This document shows positions 1 through 6,621 of a stretch of DNA of 13,681 bases, piece by piece. The notes under the pieces are model-generated. The model was not told where the DNA came from, made no database searches, and was given only the letters and a program-made list of their open reading frames with translations. Origin of the DNA: Candidatus Bathyarchaeota archaeon (lineage in GTDB: Archaea > Thermoproteota > Bathyarchaeia > TCS64); NCBI GenBank assembly GCA_018396515.1, contig JAGTQJ010000006.1:9371-23051 (forward strand), given 5' to 3'. Both the position numbers and the translations under genes were made by a program. Each line of letters begins with the position of its first letter. Within the stretch, counting starts at the first letter, position 1.

Positions 1-1
1 G

Positions 2-1150
2 AGGATAGTGGCCGGCCTTGGAGGGGAGATGGGAGGCATCCCCCACGAGAGCGGCTTCGAGGTGACCGCGGCCTCGGAGATAGCCGCGATCCACGCCCTA
101 TCCATGAGCCTCACGGAGATGAAGAGGAGGATGGGAGAGATAACCGTCGCATACACCAGGGAGGGGGAGCCGGTGAAGGCCGGGCAGCTCAAGGCCGAGG
201 GGGCCATGGCCATACTCATGAAGGACGCGTTAAAGCCCAACCTGGTCCAGACCCTGGAGAACACCCCGGCCTTCGTCCACGGAGGCCCCTTCGCCAACAT
301 AGCCCACGGATGCCCAAGCATCTTAGCCATAAAGATGGCCCTGAAGCTTGCCGACTATGTCTTGGTGGAGCCCGGATTCGGGGCTGACCTAGGGCTTGAG
401 AAGTTCTGCGACATCGCCTCGAGGGTTGGAGGCCTCAAGCCCGACCTAGCGGTCTTGGTAGTGACCGTGAGGGCCCTTAAGAGCCATGGAGGAGCAAACT
501 CCAAGGAGTTCAAGGAGCCAAACGTAGAGGTTTTGAGAAGGGGCCTCCCAATCCTGGAGAAAGAGGTTGAAAACATTAAAGCCTTCGGCCTATCAGCAGT
601 CATATGCATAAACCACTTCCCCTCCGACGGAGAGGAGGAGATAGAGGCCATACTAGACTGGTGTAGGGCTGAGAATGTTCCAGCGGCAGTCTCAGAAGCC
701 TTCCTCCTCGGGGGGGAGGGGAGCCTAGAGCTCGCCAGGCTGGTGATGAGGGAGCTGGAGAGGGGGAGAGCTGACTTCAGATACCTCTATCCCCTTGATA
801 TGCCGATAGAGGAGAAGATAAGGACGATAGCAAGAAATATGTATGGGGTCTCCGATATAAGGCTTCTACAGGAGGCCAGGAGGTCCCTAAGAAGGATAGA
901 GAGGCTCGGCCTCAGCGGCCTCCCAATATGCATGGCCAAGACCCCCCTATCCCTGACCGACGATGAGAATATAAAGGGCCTGCCTCCCGAGGGATATATC
1001 CTCCCAATAACAGACCTCAAACCCTCCACAGGGGCGGGCTTCATAGTTGCCTACTGCGGTGAGATAAACACCATGCCGGCCCTCCCCACAACCCCAGCCG
1101 CTGAGTTGATGGACATAGATGAGGAGGGAAACATAAAGGGTCTAGGCTGA
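2..1150 (+). CDS. fhs: Formate-tetrahydrofolate ligase, 5'-truncated by window
   Basis: This enzyme makes 10-formyl-THF from formate, THF and ATP in the cytoplasm, the entry step of the methyl branch of THF-type C1 metabolism. The reading frame is open from the first bases, so the GTG at 8 is an internal valine. About 382 codons are present of a family usually near 555 residues; the N-terminal third with the P-loop lies outside the window. Family landmarks seen in order are a GLGGEMGGIPHESGFEVT block, NLVQTLENTPAFVHGGPFAN, the AHG and ADYVLVEPGFGADLGLEKF segments, VRALKSHGG, a GGEGSLELA segment, LPICMAKTPLSLTDD and a C-terminal GAGFIVAYCGEINTMPALP. The usual YGADGV and AKTQYS motifs read YGVSDI and AKTPLS here, so it is a diverged member. 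folD starts 10 bases downstream and is likely co-transcribed. Confidence 0.95.
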   Translation, partial: RIVAGLGGEMGGIPHESGFEVTAASEIAAIHALSMSLTEMKRRMGEITVAYTREGEPVKAGQLKAEGAMAILMKDALKPNLVQTLENTPAFVHGGPFANIAHGCPSILAIKMALKLADYVLVEPGFGADLGLEKFCDIASRVGGLKPDLAVLVVTVRALKSHGGANSKEFKEPNVEVLRRGLPILEKEVENIKAFGLSAVICINHFPSDGEEEIEAILDWCRAENVPAAVSEAFLLGGEGSLELARLVMRELERGRADFRYLYPLDMPIEEKIRTIARNMYGVSDIRLLQEARRSLRRIERLGLSGLPICMAKTPLSLTDDENIKGLPPEGYILPITDLKPSTGAGFIVAYCGEINTMPALPTTPAAELMDIDEEGNIKGLG

Positions 1151-1160
1151 GGGCACTCAT

Positions 1161-2006
1161 ATGACGATAATACTCAACGGTGGTGAGATAGCTTCCAGGG
1201 TGGCTGAGGAGCTCAGGGCTTGGGCCTCAAGCCTCAGGGGTAGTGGGATCACCCCAACCCTAGCCATGATCCTCGTCGGGGAGGATATGGCCTCTAGGAG
1301 GTATGTGGAGCTTAAGGCGAGACGCTGCAGGGATGTTGGAGTCGAGACCCAGATCCATAGCCTCCCCGGAGATGTCCCTACGGGCGAGGTGGTGGAGTTC
1401 GTGAGGAGGCTGGGCGAGGACCCATCGATCCACGGAGTGATGGTTCAGCTCCCCCTGCCCGAGGGGGTAGACATGCTTACGGTAGTCGAAGCCATCCCTC
1501 CAGATAAGGATGTGGATGGCCTAAGCCCCACAACCCTAGGGAGGATCCTAATAGGAGGGGGGGCCTTCATCCCAGCCGGGGTTGAGGCGATAATGGAGCT
1601 GCTTAAGAGGTATGAGATCAAGACTGAGGGGAGGCACTGGGTAATCGCCGGGAGGAGCAGCATACTCGGGAAGCCCCTAGCAGCCCTCCTCTTAAATAAG
1701 GACTGTGCAGTCACGATCTGCGATCGCGAAGACCCCAACCTAGTAGATTACATGAGGGAGGCCGATATCCTGGTTGTGGACTTGAGGAGGAAATGGTTTG
1801 TTAAGGAGGAGATGGTCAAGGAGTCGGCGGTTGTGGTGGACATGGGGAATAACTATGAGGCTGGAAGGGTGTATGGAGATGTCGATTTCGAGGAGGTGAA
1901 GGGGAGGGCCTCAGCCATCACCCCAGTCCCAGGGGGTGTCGGCCCCCTCCTAATATCGATGCTCATCAGGAACACGTTGAAGGCGGCTGAGAGGTCGAGG
2001 ATTTAA
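1161..2006 (+). CDS. folD: Bifunctional methylene-THF dehydrogenase / methenyl-THF cyclohydrolase (FolD)
   Basis: This cytoplasmic enzyme interconverts 10-formyl-, 5,10-methenyl- and 5,10-methylene-THF with NAD(P), directly downstream of the Fhs reaction. The 281 residues match the usual length of about 285. Visible motifs are the catalytic Tyr48-x3-Lys52 pair, QLPLP at 96-100, PDKDVDG at 114-120, the nucleotide-binding GRSSILGKP at 164-172 and TPVPGGVGP at 254-262. The conserved PCTP stretch before the second domain reads AFIPAG (135-140), so the Cys-Thr part is replaced. The ATG at 1161 follows a GAGGG ribosome-binding site at about 1149-1153. The gene follows fhs with 10 bases between. Family assignment is secure; cofactor preference cannot be read from the sequence. 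Confidence 0.95.
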   Translation: MTIILNGGEIASRVAEELRAWASSLRGSGITPTLAMILVGEDMASRRYVELKARRCRDVGVETQIHSLPGDVPTGEVVEFVRRLGEDPSIHGVMVQLPLPEGVDMLTVVEAIPPDKDVDGLSPTTLGRILIGGGAFIPAGVEAIMELLKRYEIKTEGRHWVIAGRSSILGKPLAALLLNKDCAVTICDREDPNLVDYMREADILVVDLRRKWFVKEEMVKESAVVVDMGNNYEAGRVYGDVDFEEVKGRASAITPVPGGVGPLLISMLIRNTLKAAERSRI

Positions 2007-2008
2007 AT
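2001..2008 (+). promoter_or_regulatory. TATA box for the NAC gene
   Basis: The A/T element ATTTAAAT overlaps the folD stop codon and is centred about 27 bases before the GTG start at 2032. This is the spacing expected when transcription begins at or next to the start codon. NAC may thus have its own leaderless promoter besides read-through from fhs-folD. Confidence 0.5.
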
Positions 2009-2031
2009 CTCCGAGTAGCCCAACTTAATCG

Positions 2032-2385
2032 GTGGGGGAGTTGGCCAGGATAGACTCGAGGAAGGCCAGGCGCATGATGGCCCAGATGGGGCTGAAGATG
2101 GATGAACTGAGCGACATAAACCGGGTTATCCTACAGGGAGATGAGAGGGAGATCATAATAGAGCAGCCCGTCGTCACCGTCATAGACCTGAAGGGCCAGA
2201 GGATGTTCCAGATCGCCGGAGGAAGCCTCAAGGAGAGAAGCTTGAAGAGGGAGCCCAGCGTACCCGAGGAGGATGTCCTCCTAGTCGCGGAGCAGGCAGG
2301 GGTCAGCGCCGAGATGGCTAGAAGAGCCCTCCTCGAGTGCGAGGGGGATCTGGCCAAGGCCATCCTCAGCCTGAGGAAGGGCTGA
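2032..2385 (+). CDS. nac: Archaeal nascent polypeptide-associated complex protein
   Basis: This is a ribosome-associated factor; in archaea it is a homodimer of alpha-type NAC subunits that contacts nascent chains at the tunnel exit. The 117-residue length is typical. Residues about 8-25 (RKARRMMAQMGLKMDEL) are the basic ribosome-binding N-terminal helix. Residues about 30-72 are the NAC domain, including IIIEQPVVTVIDLKGQRMFQ. Residues about 78-117 form a UBA domain (VLLVAEQAGVSAEMARRALL followed by EGDLAKAILSL). The start is GTG at 2032; no strong ribosome-binding site precedes it, which fits a leaderless message from the TATA box at 2001-2008. The gene lies 25 bases after folD. Confidence 0.93.
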   Translation: MGELARIDSRKARRMMAQMGLKMDELSDINRVILQGDEREIIIEQPVVTVIDLKGQRMFQIAGGSLKERSLKREPSVPEEDVLLVAEQAGVSAEMARRALLECEGDLAKAILSLRKG

Positions 2386-2392
2386 GCGCCTA

Positions 2393-2407
2393 AAGCCTCC
2401 TAGGCTT
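2393..2407 (+). terminator. Small hairpin between NAC and nuclease genes
   Basis: AAGCCT (2393-2398) and AGGCTT (2402-2407) form a perfect 6-bp stem with a 3-base loop, 8 bases after the NAC stop. A run of T follows at 2423-2427, just before the next start codon. It could attenuate or process the transcript between the two genes. No T-run follows the stem directly, so a terminator role is tentative. Confidence 0.25.
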
Positions 2408-2428
2408 CCAACCTCAAAGCTGGTTTTT

Positions 2429-3652
2429 ATGGCCCTCTCAGTCAGAAGGCAGGGGGGAGTGGTGGTCGAGTATTCAGGGGAAGGGGTCGTCCTAGACCCC
2501 ACCTCGGAAGAACTTCCCTATCCTTCCATCGTTACCCACGCCCACTCCGACCACGCCTCAGCCTTCAGATTTCCAGCCCTCCATAAGTACTCCACCCCCC
2601 AGACCTACAGGCTGCTTGAGAGGCTGGGTTGGAGGAGAGCAGGGGGTTGGCACCCTGTCTCGATAGGGGAGAGGTTTAGGGTCGGGGATATGGAGATCCG
2701 CACCCACAACGCGGGCCACATATTAGGCTCGATAACAGTTGAGATAACATCACCTGAGGGCACCGTCCTATACACGGGGGACTTCAACGTCGAAGAGTCC
2801 TACACGATGGAGCCAGCAAGACCCGTCAGCTGCGACATCCTAGTGATAGAGACGACCTTCGGCTCCCCAGCCTTCTCCTTCCCCAAGCGGAACGAGGTCG
2901 CCATCGAGATGGTGGAGTGGGCCGTCCTAGACGTGATACCAAGAGGAAGGGTGCCGGTATTCAAGACGGACTCCCTCGGGAACGCCCAGGAGATAATCTC
3001 CATATTCAACAGGCTCACGAAGCTACCGGTGGTCGCCTCCCCCACCGTCGCAAGGGCCAGCGATGTCTACAGGGAGTACGGCCACAGGCTGGACTACATC
3101 GAGGCAGACTCCAAGGAGGGGAGAGAGCTCTTGGAGTCAGGCAGATGCGTATATGTTACCCCCAAGGGCTCAAGGCCGAGCGGGAGGAGACTGGAGCCAT
3201 CACTAGCCTCAGGCTGGGCGGCCCTTTTCAGGGGGAGGGGCCGTTCCTTCGCCCTCAGCGACCACACGGACTTCAAGGGCCTCCTCTCCTTCATAAAGGG
3301 CTGCAGCCCAAGGAGGGTTCTAACCTTCCACGGTGGACCCATAACTAAGAGGTTCACAGAGTATTTGAGGAGGAGGCTCGGACTGGATGCTAAGCCATTA
3401 ACCAACATGGAGGAGACGATATCAGGAACAGTGTTGGGAGGGGAGGGGAGGCTAAAGGCCTGCAGATCCCAGCTCCTATCCCTGATCAGAATCCCAGGAT
3501 TCACCTACTCCATGCCCTGGCTGATGAAGGAGATGGCGAGAAGGGGCTTCACCCGAAAAGAGACAGAAGAGGCCATGAGGAGACTCGTGGAAGAGGGTAT
3601 CCTAGAACCAGAGGGGTCAGAGATGAAGCTCGCAGAACCCGGAGGCCAATAG
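2429..3652 (+). CDS. Metallo-beta-lactamase / beta-CASP nuclease, mRNA 3'-end-processing-factor-like
   Basis: Probable zinc-dependent RNA or DNA exonuclease of the beta-CASP branch (407 residues). Metal-binding motifs are complete: HAHSDH at 37-42, His97 in HNAGHILGS, Asp118 in YTGDFN, His279 in LSDHTDF and His301 in TFHGG. A beta-CASP insert lies in between, starting near ETTFG at about 141. The last 60 or so residues, after the nuclease core, contain SMPWLMKEMARRGFTRKE and a helix ending in VEEGILEPEG, which looks like a winged-helix DNA/RNA-binding tail. Archaeal relatives are annotated as mRNA 3'-end processing factors or as exonucleases accompanying DNA ligase; no ligase gene is visible here, so the substrate is open. 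ATG at 2429 is chosen because the conserved core begins soon after it. Confidence 0.85.
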   Translation: MALSVRRQGGVVVEYSGEGVVLDPTSEELPYPSIVTHAHSDHASAFRFPALHKYSTPQTYRLLERLGWRRAGGWHPVSIGERFRVGDMEIRTHNAGHILGSITVEITSPEGTVLYTGDFNVEESYTMEPARPVSCDILVIETTFGSPAFSFPKRNEVAIEMVEWAVLDVIPRGRVPVFKTDSLGNAQEIISIFNRLTKLPVVASPTVARASDVYREYGHRLDYIEADSKEGRELLESGRCVYVTPKGSRPSGRRLEPSLASGWAALFRGRGRSFALSDHTDFKGLLSFIKGCSPRRVLTFHGGPITKRFTEYLRRRLGLDAKPLTNMEETISGTVLGGEGRLKACRSQLLSLIRIPGFTYSMPWLMKEMARRGFTRKETEEAMRRLVEEGILEPEGSEMKLAEPGGQ

Positions 3653-3672
3653 CGGCCTAATCGAGGCCTCCG
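3640..3672 (+). terminator. GC-rich hairpin between convergent genes
   Basis: CGGAGGCC (3640-3647) and GGCCTCCG (3665-3672) are perfect reverse complements, giving an 8-bp stem with a 17-base loop that contains the nuclease stop codon (3650-3652). It sits between the converging ends of the nuclease gene and the winged-helix gene, so it could mark the 3' end of both transcripts. There is no T-run beside it. Confidence 0.4.
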
Positions 3673-3690
3673 ATCTATACGCTCTCCTAA

Positions 3691-3909
3691 CTAGCTATGC
3701 TCCACAGATGTCTCCAACTGCCTTGAGAGCCTGTATCTCCTCTTATTATCGGGGTCCTTATAGCAGTCTATCTCCCCGCTCTCGAATAGGAATCTGAGGA
3801 TCTCGAAGGCCTTCTTCTCCTTTATCTCCATCCTCTCAGCCAGCTCCTTAAGGGTGAGAGGTCCCTCAGCCAGGATCCTCAGCGCCTGCCTCCTCAGCTT
3901 CTCGGACAT
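3691..3909 (-). CDS. Small winged-helix DNA-binding protein
   Basis: The 72-residue protein is essentially a single winged helix-turn-helix. Helix 1 is EKLRRQALRILAEG, then the HTH LTLKELAERMEIKEKKAFEI, the recognition helix leading into LRFLFESGEIDCYKD, and a wing DPDNKRRYRLS. It resembles MarR/ArsR- or TrmB-type DNA-binding domains without an effector domain, so it could be a local transcription regulator; the target is unknown. ATG at 3909 is preceded 26 bases upstream by an ATTTAAAT element, indicating a leaderless transcript. It is convergent with the nuclease gene. Confidence 0.75.
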   Translation of the reverse strand: MSEKLRRQALRILAEGPLTLKELAERMEIKEKKAFEILRFLFESGEIDCYKDPDNKRRYRLSRQLETSVEHS

Positions 3910-3930
3910 CTCCCCATAAGAGAGAAATAG

Positions 3931-3940
3931 AAATTTAAAT
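3931..3940 (-). promoter_or_regulatory. TATA box for the winged-helix gene
   Basis: AAATTTAAAT on the plus strand (ATTTAAATTT on the coding strand) is centred about 26 bases upstream of the ATG at 3909. This is a typical archaeal TATA position for a leaderless mRNA. Confidence 0.55.
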
Positions 3941-4319
3941 GCCTAATTCCCCCTCCTTTTCAGATCTCAAATATAAAGGTTTAAATGATGATATAGAAAT
4001 AAAGCAACTCTAATATGACAAAAATTTTAAGGATCTCATAACTATTTAAAGAATTAAGATTCCCTTTTTACATGTAGATGTATTGTCGGAGGCAACCACC
4101 TATCATATAAGAATTCTTAAGTCTTATGCCCACCTGTTTAAGGTTTACGACCTTTGATAAGAACCTGGGCTCCGGAGCAAGTTATATTCTCTAGATGATC
4201 CTCTCATCTTTAAAACTCCATCTTGGAGTTAATCTAGATGAAGGATTTAAATGGAGGGTGGGGTGTAGGCGGGTCTCTTCCTCTAAGCGCTTCTCCCGAT
4301 TAATCAATTCACCCCGTTA
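3941..4319. other. AT-rich intergenic region without a recognisable gene
   Basis: No convincing coding region is seen on either strand; the longest open stretches are about 40 codons and match nothing I know. Several TTTAAA-type elements occur (for example 3979-3985 and 4245-4252), and a composite hairpin lies at 4199-4245. A minus-strand stretch at about 4090-4200 could be further debris of the PaREP1/HEPN-like remnant on its right, but I cannot support that. Confidence 0.5.
4199..4245 (+). repeat. Composite imperfect inverted repeat (hairpin)
   Basis: The inner stem AACTCCA (4214-4220) / TGGAGTT (4224-4230) is a perfect 7 bp with a 3-base loop. An outer stem pairs TCCT and TCATCT (4199-4202, 4204-4209) with AGATGA and AGGA (4236-4245), with one bulged base and a small internal loop. 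It may be a terminator, a structured RNA or a remnant of a small mobile repeat. Confidence 0.4.
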
Positions 4320-4591
4320 AGTGGGCTTATTCCCTAAACATCTTATCCAAGTTGTTTCAAAACTCTCTCAGCATCACTATATACTTTATCGTCTTATCTG
4401 TCTCCACACTCAAGCCCTCGGCCTTGAGGATGAGGGCATTCGTAGCTTAACTATGGCATTCCAGGCCCTATCAGAGGCATCCCTAATGGCTTTGACATCC
4501 CCCTCTCAACTCCTTCTCTGAACTCTAGGGCTCTAGCATATAGCTCACGAACCTCTAAAGAGTTCTACGACCTTTCATCCACCCCATTCAT
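4320..4591 (-). pseudogene. Decayed PaREP1/HEPN-like small helical protein gene
   Basis: No single frame is open, but reading the minus strand through frame changes gives one protein-like chain. It begins with ATG at 4591 (MNGVDERS), meets an in-frame TAG, then continues LEVRELYARALEF, shifts to GDVKAIRDASDRAWNAIVK, shifts again to TNALILKAEGLSVETDKTIK, and after a third shift ends SDAERVLKQLG. The helix pattern and the DRAWNAIVKATNALIL-type core resemble archaeal PaREP1-family proteins, which are HEPN-related and of unclear function. At least one stop and two or three frameshifts make it a pseudogene. Family naming is from pattern memory and is moderate; the fact of decay is well supported. 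Confidence 0.55.
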
Positions 4592-4615
4592 CTTAAAAGG
4601 ATGCGCAGGGCCATC

Positions 4616-4623
4616 TTTTAATA
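4616..4623. promoter_or_regulatory. TATA-like element shared by two divergent gene remnants
   Basis: TTTTAATA lies about 30 bases before the HEPN ATG at 4650 and, read on the other strand (TATTAAAA), about 28 bases before the ATG at 4591 of the PaREP1-like remnant. One A/T element could have served both directions. Confidence 0.35.
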
Positions 4624-4649
4624 CTCTTGTCTTAAATGAAGTGTAGAGG

Positions 4650-5101
4650 ATGGAGAGGGCCTTGAGGGCCTTCTTCGAGGACTTTGCCAGATTTATTCTT
4701 CGCAGAGGCTTTGAAGGATGTGAGGAGGGCTGACGAGGCGTTTAAGGAGGGAGATCACCCCGAGGCTGTATTCCATGCCCAGCAGCCCGTCGAGAAGGCC
4801 GTCAAGGCCATGATAGAGGATGAGAGGGAATATGTCATGAACCATGGCCCAGCTCTAGCCTCCCAGTTCTCGAGGCTCTTCGTAGAAGAACTGGGGGAGG
4901 ATCTCGACACCCGTGGTGGAATCCCTAGGATGGTTCATGGAGTATTACACACGCTCTAGATATCCATTCATAATGAGGGGGGAAGCTATCTCACCTGAAA
5001 GATACATAGACGAATCCACCGCTGATGAGGCTTTAAAGAGGTGTAGGAGGGTTGTATCGATCGCTGATGAGTATCTTAGGGCTGAGGGCCTCCTACGATA
5101 G
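4650..5101 (+). pseudogene. HEPN-domain protein (toxin-antitoxin partner), two frameshifts
   Basis: Read through two frame changes, this gives a HEPN protein of about 150 residues, the usual size. It starts MERALRAFFEDFARF in one frame, switches near 4692-4698 to FFAEALKDVRRADEA and GDHPEAVFHAQQPVEKAVKA, then near 4911-4913 to VESLGWFMEYYTRSRYPF and a C-terminal helix DEALKRCRRVVSIADEYLR. The AVFHAQQ-EKAVKA helix and the TRSRYP motif are characteristic of archaeal HEPN proteins paired with MNT nucleotidyltransferases. The Rx4-6H RNase motif of active HEPN toxins is not seen. Each shift looks like one extra base. A GTAGAGG ribosome-binding site precedes ATG 4650. It overlaps the MNT gene, as in intact HEPN/MNT pairs. 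Confidence 0.75.
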
Positions 5102-5553
5102 GCTCCAGGAGGCCTTGAGAGGAGCCCTCGGGGCTAAACCTCTCGGGGTGATACTCTTCGGAAGCATGGTCTATATGGGGAGAGGAAGGGATCTAGATCT
5201 GCTCGTCATAGTAGAGAGAATGGAGGGCCCACCCATGAAAAGGTCAGAGGACGAGAACTCAGTCTCAAGGGAGATCTTTAAGGGTTTAGGGATGTGGGCC
5301 GATGTCCATATCTTCGACCTGGAGGAGTTCAAGGAGAACCTGGCCCCCTGGAACCTTCCTCTCAGGCCTAGCTCTGGGCTATGAGCTGATCAGTGGCGGG
5401 GGAGATGTGGAGGAGCCCATTCTAGCCTTCCTAGAGAGGCTGGCCGGGGAGAGATATGTACTCCACAACCGTTATGGGACTTGGGATCTGACGATTAGGA
5501 GGATCCTCACCAGGAAAGCCACTGAGAAGAGCATCAGGATCAAGGCCTCCTAG
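5067..5553 (+). pseudogene. MNT-type nucleotidyltransferase (HEPN partner), one frameshift
   Basis: MNT proteins of this kind neutralise HEPN toxins, in studied cases by nucleotidylating them. From ATG 5067 the frame encodes MSILGLRASYDRL and then the catalytic segment LFGSMVYMGRGRDLDLLVIV, with the Gly-Ser and Asp-x-Asp of the nucleotidyltransferase fold, and a third acidic residue in ADVHIFDLEEF. That frame stops at 5384. The true continuation, GTFLSGLALGYELISGGG followed by GERYVLHNRYGTWDL, is in another frame to 5553, so one extra base lies near 5345-5355. The start overlaps the HEPN reading frame by about 35 bases. With its partner also broken, the module is probably dead, unless the indels are assembly errors. 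Confidence 0.75.
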
Positions 5554-5643
5554 ATGCCCAATTCTGAGTGTGGCGCAAAGCTGGCTATATCGGGGGTTAT
5601 GGATGGGAAGATCAAAAGGGGTGAAGCGGCCCTCTTTATCATC

Positions 5644-6621
5644 TTAGAGGGGGGTTGGGGGAGGAGTCCAGGGGAGGATGATCCTCCTCTGCCTGTCGGA
5701 CTCGAGCCATAGCTTCCACTGCTCCTCTATCACCCTGTCCAGCCTCTCTATATCCTCGTCGCTAAGGTGGGTGAACCTCCCCTGCATCCTCATGTACTCC
5801 CTCAGGCCTTGCCTCTTTGGGGGCTTGTATGTGAGGCTAAAGGTTCCCTCCTCGTATTCCCAGAGGGCCCAGGCCCCTGTCTCAACGGCCAGTCTGCTCA
5901 GGGTTATGGTGTGCTTGGGGTCGAAGAACCACCCCTTCGGGCAAGGGGTCAGGATCTGTATGAAGGCGGGGCCACCTGAGTTCAGGGCCTTCCTCACCTT
6001 GTTCACGAGGTCCATCGGCGGGTATAGGGCTGAGGTGGCGACGTATCTGACCCCGGGATGGGCTGCGATGGTGAGCGCCACGTTCTTCTTCATCCTCTCG
6101 TTCCCGATCCTCTTCACCTTCCCAGTGGGGGTGAAGGTTGTGGTGGCGCCCCAGGGGGTTGTGCTCGAGGCTTGGATGCCCGTATTGGCGTAGGACTCGT
6201 TGTCGTAGAGAATATAGAGGAGGCGTTGATAGTCGTAGGTCAATGCCATCGACAGGCCGGCGTATCCGATGTCAGCGAACCCCCCGTCTCCCCCATAGAC
6301 GAGAACATTGATCTCCTCTCTCTTCCTCTTCCCCTTCGAGATCAGGGCTCTGAAGGCCGCTGCGGTGCCTATACCGGCGGCTCCGCCTCCCCCAAGCTGG
6401 GTGTGGAACCATGGCACCGCGTATGGGGATGTGAGGAACTGGTGGCCGTTGGCGACATACATGCAACCCGTTGGCCCCAGCAGAACGGTCTTTGGCCCGG
6501 CGGCCTTGGTAGCCAGCCTATAACCTATGGCGGGGCCGCAACCAGCGCATGTCCTGTGGCCTGATGTATAGTAGTCTATGGATCCAAGCTCTTTTGGGGT
6601 TCTGATCGGCTGGAGGCTCAT
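5644..6621 (-). CDS. 2-oxoacid:ferredoxin oxidoreductase beta subunit (oxalate oxidoreductase-type)
   Basis: This is the thiamine-diphosphate (TPP)-binding subunit, where the substrate C-C bond is cleaved. The 325 residues fit the family. Cysteines expected to hold the proximal [4Fe-4S] cluster are seen at 25 and 28 (TCAGCG), 53 (GPTGCMYV) and 227 (LTPCPKGW). The TPP/Mg motif runs from GGDGGFADIGYAGL (110-123) to YDNESYANTG (139-148). ATG 6621 overlaps the alpha stop codon in an ATGA arrangement, and a strong GGGGGAGGAT ribosome-binding site precedes it, implying coupled translation. It is the last gene of the operon and converges with the MNT remnant. The catalytic fold is clear; substrate specificity rests mainly on the alpha subunit. 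Confidence 0.92.
   Translation of the reverse strand: MSLQPIRTPKELGSIDYYTSGHRTCAGCGPAIGYRLATKAAGPKTVLLGPTGCMYVANGHQFLTSPYAVPWFHTQLGGGGAAGIGTAAAFRALISKGKRKREEINVLVYGGDGGFADIGYAGLSMALTYDYQRLLYILYDNESYANTGIQASSTTPWGATTTFTPTGKVKRIGNERMKKNVALTIAAHPGVRYVATSALYPPMDLVNKVRKALNSGGPAFIQILTPCPKGWFFDPKHTITLSRLAVETGAWALWEYEEGTFSLTYKPPKRQGLREYMRMQGRFTHLSDEDIERLDRVIEEQWKLWLESDRQRRIILPWTPPPTPL

Noticed and set aside
8..10. GTG at base 8 as the true start of the formate-THF ligase
   Set aside because: The frame is open to the window edge, and conserved family sequence (RIVAGLGGE) already surrounds this codon; the N-terminal third is missing only because of the window boundary.
2917..3348. 143-codon plus-strand frame inside the nuclease gene
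   Set aside because: It is fully covered by the beta-CASP nuclease, including its metal-binding motifs; the alternative protein is basic, Gly/Arg/Pro-rich and of low plausibility.
3985..3991. ATGATGA resembling the C box of a C/D-box small RNA
   Set aside because: No CTGA D box or paired C'/D' elements occur in the following 60 bases.
4321..4521. 66-codon open frame on the plus strand
   Set aside because: It lies opposite the PaREP1/HEPN-like remnant, starts with GTG without a ribosome-binding site, and its protein looks like nothing; the minus strand carries the protein-like signal.
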